Assembly (NCBI GenBank): GCA_937900985.1
Contig: CALCGM010000612.1
Location: 1 to 11,656, forward strand
Origin: an uncultured Planctomycetaceae bacterium
Lineage (GTDB): Bacteria > Planctomycetota > Planctomycetia > Pirellulales > UBA1268
Direction: 5' to 3'
DNA: 11,656 nucleotides
The notes under the pieces were generated by a model, which was not told the DNA's origin, ran no database searches, and worked only from the letters and a program-made list of their open reading frames with translations. Below, one piece after another: positions 8,079 to 11,656 of this stretch (the stretch's first letter is position 1; the number at the start of each line of letters is the position of its first letter). The position numbers and the translations under genes are program-made.

Positions 8079-10859
8079 GTGGTGTGCTCGTCGCAGTGCA
8101 CCGACAGTCTGCCGCAGCCGCCTACACTGTTGGTGTTTCATTCTTCTCCTCAGGACGCCATCAGCGTGCGGAGCGAACCAGCGGATCTCGACGCAGAGGC
8201 AGGCGGCACCCAGTCCGACGACGGCGGCGTCATTCTGGTCACCGGTGCGACCGGGTATGTCGGTGGCCGGCTGGTGCCGGCGCTGCTTGAAGCCGGCTAC
8301 CGGGTTCGCTGCCTGGTGCGGCAGCCGCGGAAGCTCGATGCGCGGCGGTGGCGGCAGCACCCACGGCTCGAGGTTGTGGCCGGTGATCTCGACGACGCGG
8401 CCGGGCTCCGACAGGCGATGGCAGGCTGCCGTGCGGCCTACTATCTCGTCCACTCGATGGTGGCCACTGGCGGCACCTACGCCGAGCGGGACCGGGAGCT
8501 CGCAGAGCGATTCGGCACCGCCGCCCGCGAGGCGGGCCTCGAGCGGATCATCTATCTCGGCGGCCTCGGCGAGATGGGGGCCGACCTCAGCGAGCACCTG
8601 CGGTCGCGACGGCAGGTTGAAGAGACCCTCGCCGCCTCGGGCGTTGCGGTGACCACGTTTCGGGCCGCGATGATCATTGGGGCAGGGTCGGCCTCGTTTG
8701 AAATCCTCCGCTACCTCGTCGAGCGGCTGCCGATCATGGTCACGCCCAAGTGGGTGACCACCGAGTGCCAGCCCGTCGCCATTGCCGACGTGCTGCACTG
8801 GCTCACCCGCTGCCTGGAGGTTCCTGAGACTGCCGGAAAGACGCTTGAGATCGGCGGCGCTGACGTGATGCCCTACCGCGACCTGATGAACATCATGGCG
8901 GAGGAGCTGGGGATCTCGCGGCGGATCATCCTGCCGGTGCCCGTGCTCACCCCGCGGCTGAGCTCGCTCTGGATCAACCTGGTCACGCCGGTCTCCTACC
9001 GGATTGCCAAGCCACTGGCTGAGGGCCTGAAAAACCGGGTTGTGGTCACGGACGACACGACGCAGCGGCTGATGCCACACGAGGCCCTGGGCGTTCGCGA
9101 GGCGATCCGCCGGGCGCTTGCCAAGATCGAGCAGCACGACGTGGAAACCCGCTGGAGTGTGGCGGGGCCGGTGCCGGGCGATCCCTCCTGGGCCGGCGGC
9201 ACCGTTTTTACCGACGAGCGGAGCGTGGAGATCGAGGCTGAGCCGCCGCAGGTCTATGCGGCGGTCTGCCGGATTGGAGGCGGCAACGGATGGTATGCCG
9301 GCGACATGCTCTGGCGGCTGCGGGGCTGGATGGACACGCTCGTGGGCGGGCCAGGCCTGCGGCGAGGCCGCCGAAACCCCGAGACGGTGGAGTTTGGTGA
9401 GACGCTCGACTTCTGGCGGGTGGTCGACCTGAATCGCGACCGGTCGCTTTCCCTGCGGGCCGAGATGAAGCTGCCCGGCGAGGCTCAGCTCGACTTCCGC
9501 ATCGAGCCAATCGACGAGAACGCGGAGCAGCCGCTCACGCGGCTGGTGATGACAGCCCGCTACCGTCCCCGCGGCCTGTTTGGCCTGCTCTACTGGTATG
9601 CCGTCGTGCCGCTGCATGAGCTGGTCTTCGGTGGCATGCTCCGCGGCATCCGTAAAACCGCTGAAGCGATGCGGCGGGCGGCCGTGGCTGGTGGGGCTGT
9701 GTTGTCTCCGAGCAACGCCGCTCCCGGCTACGGCCGGGCTCGCCTCTGGCTGGGGATGAGCGGCGTGGGGAGTTTCGTGGTGCTTGCGTCGGCGGGGCTG
9801 CTCTCCGGGCTGCCCGCGAGGCTGCTGCCCGACGGTGGCGACTCGCTTGCCAGCCATGTAACAGGACTGCTGCTGTTTGTGGCCGCCTACGCGGGGCTCC
9901 ACCTGCCGCTGGACCTCTTTGGCGGCTACCTGCTCCCGCGGTGGTATCGACGAGAGCACCCGTCGTGTGGCGGGTTTCTGCTCGGCCTCGCCCGGGGCGT
10001 GGCTGTGCACTCGGCGGTGCTCGCGGCGATCGCCATCGGCCTGCTGCTGGCCGGTCGGGCTGGCGGTGTGGCGGGCGTGGTGATGGCGGCGGTGGGAAGC
10101 GTTCTGCTGTTGCTGCGGGGCCGCGTGGCGGTGGCTGCGGCCGAGGCTCCGCTTGAGCTCACTCCCAGCACGCCGATGCTTGCCGACGAGGCAGCGCTCT
10201 CGGCGGTGCCGACCTACATGGCCGAGTCGAGCGATGAGGGCTTCACCGGTGCTGTCGTTGGCGTTTTTCAGCCGCGGCTGCTGCTGGTGCCGATGCGTTG
10301 GCGGGAGACGCTCGACCCCGACGCCTTCGCGGTGGCCGTACGGCGGCGGCGGCAGGCCGTCGAGACCGGCGGCTGGTTGCGGGGCCGGCTGGTGGCGATT
10401 GGCTTCACCCTCGTAGGGGTCGCCTTGGCGGCCGTGCTTGTTGGCAATGAGCGACTGGCATCCGCTGAGGGCATCGTGAGCCTGAGCCTGCTGTTCACGC
10501 TCTGGTCGTTTCTCGGGCTGCTGGTGCTGCCCACGCCGAGCCGCCGGGGCGTGGCCGACGTCGACCGCAGCCTGCTGGCTGCCGGCTGCAGCCGAGCGGC
10601 AATGGAGCGGACGATCCGGCAGCTGGATGACCTCCAGGATCGTGAGCGGGAACGGCCGCCGGTGATCGAGACGATCTTCCATCCGGTGCCGAGTGTGGAG
10701 TCGCGTCTTCGCGGGCCGCATGCCCCTGGCATCCGCGGTGCGTGGGACGCCGCCCGCACGACGGTCTATCTCAGCGGTGCGGGGCTCGGCCTGCTCGGCA
10801 GGGCGGTCCACTGCAACTGCGGCCGACCGTCGCTGTGGGCGTTTCTGCCGATCGACTGA
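8079..10859 (+). CDS. SDR (NmrA/YbjT-like)-DUF2867 protein fused to a Ste24/M48-like membrane pseudo-protease domain
   Basis: A 926-aa membrane protein in three parts. Residues ~51-290 form an atypical NAD(P)-binding SDR domain: VTGATGYVGG (54-63), AYYLVHSM (120-127), IIYLGGLGE (157-165). No YxxxK dyad is seen, as is usual for NmrA-like members. Residues ~365-535 are DUF2867 (GGNGWYAGDMLWRLRGWMD, FWRV, LRAEMKLPG). These two parts are a known pairing of about 500 aa. The rest (~555-926) has about six hydrophobic spans (near 556-579, 592-617, 632-658, 661-680, 768-789, 796-818). I read it as Ste24-like: LPLDLFGGYLLPRWY (609-623) fits the M48 N-terminal domain, and the region before 745 fits the pre-catalytic strand. 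However, the HExxH position is RRRQA (756-760), so it should not bind zinc. Start: GTG 8079 has a ribosome site, but residues 1-50 are not family-like; GTG 8166 is preferred by the promoter motif. Catalytic substrate unknown. Confidence 0.85.
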   Translation: MVCSSQCTDSLPQPPTLLVFHSSPQDAISVRSEPADLDAEAGGTQSDDGGVILVTGATGYVGGRLVPALLEAGYRVRCLVRQPRKLDARRWRQHPRLEVVAGDLDDAAGLRQAMAGCRAAYYLVHSMVATGGTYAERDRELAERFGTAAREAGLERIIYLGGLGEMGADLSEHLRSRRQVEETLAASGVAVTTFRAAMIIGAGSASFEILRYLVERLPIMVTPKWVTTECQPVAIADVLHWLTRCLEVPETAGKTLEIGGADVMPYRDLMNIMAEELGISRRIILPVPVLTPRLSSLWINLVTPVSYRIAKPLAEGLKNRVVVTDDTTQRLMPHEALGVREAIRRALAKIEQHDVETRWSVAGPVPGDPSWAGGTVFTDERSVEIEAEPPQVYAAVCRIGGGNGWYAGDMLWRLRGWMDTLVGGPGLRRGRRNPETVEFGETLDFWRVVDLNRDRSLSLRAEMKLPGEAQLDFRIEPIDENAEQPLTRLVMTARYRPRGLFGLLYWYAVVPLHELVFGGMLRGIRKTAEAMRRAAVAGGAVLSPSNAAPGYGRARLWLGMSGVGSFVVLASAGLLSGLPARLLPDGGDSLASHVTGLLLFVAAYAGLHLPLDLFGGYLLPRWYRREHPSCGGFLLGLARGVAVHSAVLAAIAIGLLLAGRAGGVAGVVMAAVGSVLLLLRGRVAVAAAEAPLELTPSTPMLADEAALSAVPTYMAESSDEGFTGAVVGVFQPRLLLVPMRWRETLDPDAFAVAVRRRRQAVETGGWLRGRLVAIGFTLVGVALAAVLVGNERLASAEGIVSLSLLFTLWSFLGLLVLPTPSRRGVADVDRSLLAAGCSRAAMERTIRQLDDLQDRERERPPVIETIFHPVPSVESRLRGPHAPGIRGAWDAARTTVYLSGAGLGLLGRAVHCNCGRPSLWAFLPID
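8101..8129 (+). promoter_or_regulatory. Candidate promoter for the SDR-DUF2867 fusion gene
   Basis: CCGACA (8101-8106), a 16-bp spacer, then TACACT (8123-8128); each hexamer matches the consensus at four of six positions. The -10 lies in CCGCCTACACTG (8118-8129), almost the same as CCGCCTATGCTG (6371-6382) before the neighbouring flavoprotein gene, and both are preceded by CAGC or CAGCC. Transcription would begin near 8135, inside the longest reading frame but just ahead of the GTG at 8166. Confidence 0.35.
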
Positions 10860-10860
10860 G

Positions 10861-10878
10861 GGCTGCCCGCAGCCGGGC
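10861..10878. terminator. GC-rich hairpin between convergent genes, possible bidirectional terminator
   Basis: In the 23-bp gap after the SDR fusion stop, GGCTG/CAGCC (10861-10865 with 10870-10874, 4-nt loop) can pair. Alternatively GCCCG/CGGGC (10865-10869 with 10874-10878) can pair. The two stems exclude each other. The site separates two convergent stops, which fits a shared terminator, but no T-run follows on either strand. Confidence 0.35.
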
Positions 10879-10882
10879 CGCG

Positions 10883-11248
10883 TCACACGGGGCGTTCGTC
10901 TTCTGGGAGTGGCTCGAAGCCCGAGGAGAGGCGGAAGTATTCCCAGCAGCTCTCAAACGCATCACTAAACCCGACGAAGACACCGGCGATGGAAATCCCT
11001 CGGGCCGTTGCCTCGGCTACGAGGGCTGCCATGCTGTCGGAGTTGGCTCGCTCTCTGCTTCCGGCCAGTCGATTTTGCCGTGGCCGGATTCCCTGTTGCC
11101 AGAGGCCAGACTGCCGGCAGTAGTGGGCCGCCTCGCGATACGTGCGAAACAGCGGCAAGAACTGAAAGGCTTCCCCCGTCGTGTGCCGCTGGGAGCCGTT
11201 AATCTGCACGTGGCCCGACCGCACGAGGTGCCAGTCAACCGGCGGCAT
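10883..11248 (-). CDS. Hypothetical protein, 121 aa, unrecognised
   Basis: An unrecognised small protein, probably real. The frame is not antisense to another gene and its amino-acid use is balanced, unlike the Arg/Pro-rich shadow frames around it. It also fits neatly as a convergent gene, with its stop 23 bp from the SDR fusion stop. Seen: no signal peptide or membrane span; a His/Cys/Trp-containing segment FQFLPLFRTYREAAHYCRQ (28-46); a basic middle (RPRQNRLAGSRER, 55-67); and a mixed alpha/beta-like second half, MAALVAEATARGISIAGVFVG (73-93), followed by CWEYFRL and an acidic proline-rich end. The ATG at 11248 is bounded by an in-frame stop 15 nt upstream (TGA over 11264-11266). An AAAGG-like ribosome site precedes it at a reasonable distance. 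Function cannot be stated. Confidence 0.6.
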   Translation of the reverse strand: MPPVDWHLVRSGHVQINGSQRHTTGEAFQFLPLFRTYREAAHYCRQSGLWQQGIRPRQNRLAGSRERANSDSMAALVAEATARGISIAGVFVGFSDAFESCWEYFRLSSGFEPLPEDERPV

Positions 11249-11290
11249 CGGAGCTGCCCTTTCTCATGTGAGCGTCTGCTGTGTAGCTGT

Positions 11291-11319
11291 AGGATAGCGC
11301 CCGTGCTGGAGTTTGCCAT
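11291..11319 (-). promoter_or_regulatory. Candidate promoter for the 121-aa protein gene
   Basis: Read on the minus strand: ATGGCA (11319-11314, four of six matches to TTGACA), a 17-bp spacer, then TATCCT (11296-11291, four of six matches to TATAAT). It lies 42 bp before the ATG and would give a 5' leader of roughly 35 nt. Confidence 0.35.
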
Positions 11320-11407
11320 GTGGTGGCTGGAGCGATTTTTGCCCTGCTCGCCGGCGGCTCAAGCGCCCTGCCACCCGGATCCCCGCCGTTCGCCTTTGGG
11401 CCGTCGC

Positions 11408-11431
11408 ATATCACGCACCGCTGCGTGCTAT
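11408..11431. repeat. Imperfect inverted repeat / hairpin
   Basis: CACGCA (11412-11417) pairs with TGCGTG (11422-11427) across a 4-nt loop. After one T/C mismatch, ATA (11408-11410) pairs with TAT (11429-11431), giving nine pairs in total. There is no T-run, so it is not a standard terminator. It could be an operator or a leader RNA structure. Confidence 0.5.
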
Positions 11432-11519
11432 TCCCCAAACGTCAGCGGCATCCGACCACCCGTAAGCCGAGCAGTGTCAGCCACTTCCGCCCCCCACGCC
11501 ACCACCGCCCATTCCACGA

Positions 11520-11525
11520 TATACT
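11520..11525 (+). promoter_or_regulatory. TATACT -10-like box
   Basis: TATACT matches TATAAT at five of six positions and lies in a locally AT-richer patch about 34 bp before an ATG at 11559. No good -35 is found 16-18 bp upstream, so it would need an activator or is a chance match. Confidence 0.35.
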
Positions 11526-11558
11526 GCAATCCCCGCAACTACGCGGAACAAGAGAAAT

Positions 11559-11651
11559 ATGAGTTCTGCGCGTTCGCTGCTCCCGACGATGGAACTTCAC
11601 ACGCTCTCTTCCGCGATCGGGCAGACTCAACTCTGCTCAAGCTTGAGATAG
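11559..11651 (+). CDS. Possible 30-aa leader peptide or chance small ORF
   Basis: ATG 11559 to TAG 11651 encodes 30 residues beginning MSSARSLLPTMELHTL. It follows the TATACT box by about 34 bp, and its stop lies 2 bp before an ATG at the window edge. A weak AGAG-containing ribosome site precedes it. It is Ser/Leu-rich and resembles nothing I know. It could be a leader peptide coupled to a downstream gene, but at this length chance is a serious alternative. Confidence 0.2.
   Translation: MSSARSLLPTMELHTLSSAIGQTQLCSSLR
11636..11647. repeat. 12-bp perfect palindrome near the window edge
   Basis: CTCAAGCTTGAG is a perfect 12-bp palindrome. Just before it, GCAGA (11621-11625) and TCTGC (11632-11636) form a second small inverted repeat with a 6-nt loop. 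Both lie between the TATACT box and the ATG at the right edge, a position that suits an operator. Confidence 0.4.
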
Positions 11652-11656
11652 AGATG

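Larger units (their letters stand above)
11249..11656. other. Gene-poor right end, likely control region of a gene beyond the window
   Basis: About 408 bp with no convincing coding sequence; the short frames here have no coding character. It holds the minus-strand promoter of the 121-aa gene, the hairpin at 11408-11431, a TATACT box at 11520-11525, a 30-codon ATG frame (11559-11651) and a 12-bp palindrome. An ATG occupies the last three bases (11654-11656). It reads as a leader region pointing right. Confidence 0.5.

Noticed and set aside
10341..10352. Run of four CGG codons as a microsatellite or mobile repeat
   Set aside because: Four CGG units in GC-rich coding DNA are unremarkable; they only encode the Arg run at the lost zinc site.
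9720..10859. Calling the C-terminal domain an active M48 metalloprotease
   Set aside because: No HExxH is present anywhere in the 926-aa protein; the aligned site reads RRRQA.
7233..10886. A 1217-codon open frame on the minus strand across the flavoprotein and SDR fusion genes
   Set aside because: It is antisense to two genes with clear families, and its product is dominated by Arg, Pro, His and Gln with no recognisable domain. Long antisense frames are expected in GC-rich DNA with strong third-position bias.
11320..11562. An 80-codon + strand frame in the right end
   Set aside because: Pro/His/Arg/Ser-rich, spans the hairpin and the TATACT box, and has no family resemblance; more likely non-coding.

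Overview
The window is about 11.7 kb of uniformly GC-rich bacterial chromosome. It encodes a tripartite-efflux outer membrane factor, so the host has an outer membrane. The style of the genes fits Planctomycetota (Pirellulales-like): the outer membrane factor starts with a 'WGQYWRNN-KVGPTYLRP' type N-terminus, and the other genes are a PYROXD2-like flavoprotein and an SDR-DUF2867 protein. This lineage call is a recollection of family style, not a search result. No rRNA, tRNA, CRISPR array, transposase or phage gene was seen.

Left part (1-6164): two RND permeases of the HAE1 drug-efflux type lie in tandem on the + strand. The first is cut by the window edge, leaving its C-terminal ~40%. The second is complete at 1066 aa and starts inside the stop of the first (ATGA overlap). 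They are paralogues and stay collinear at the DNA level over their 3' parts. A convergent minus-strand gene encodes the TolC/OprM/NodT-type outer membrane factor. The periplasmic adaptor (membrane fusion protein) is not in the window and is presumably upstream of position 1. Together these would make a tripartite pump spanning both membranes, possibly with a mixed permease trimer as in MdtBC.

Middle (6165-6482): a 318-bp divergent intergenic region between the outer membrane factor and the next gene. It holds promoter-like sequences, a 7-bp inverted repeat framing a candidate -10, and a 10-bp palindrome.

Right part (6483-10859): two + strand genes, 30 bp apart on the longest reading of the second. 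The first is a PYROXD2-like FAD oxidoreductase of the phytoene desaturase superfamily. The second is a large three-part protein: an atypical NAD(P)-binding SDR domain, a DUF2867 domain, and a multi-span membrane C-terminus that I read as a degenerate Ste24/M48 CAAX-protease fold with the HExxH zinc site replaced by RRRQA. Near-identical promoter-like motifs, CAGCC(C)GCCTAnnCTG, lie before the flavoprotein and near the start of the SDR fusion. They suggest co-regulation and also favour a downstream start (GTG 8166) for the fusion. This pair, and especially the pseudo-protease fusion, is the most novel item here.

Right end (10860-11656): a convergent gene for an unrecognised 121-aa protein, then about 400 bp with no convincing gene. 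That stretch contains an imperfect 9-bp-stem hairpin, a TATACT box, a tiny 30-codon ORF and a 12-bp palindrome just before an ATG on the last three bases. It looks like the control region of a gene that begins beyond the window.
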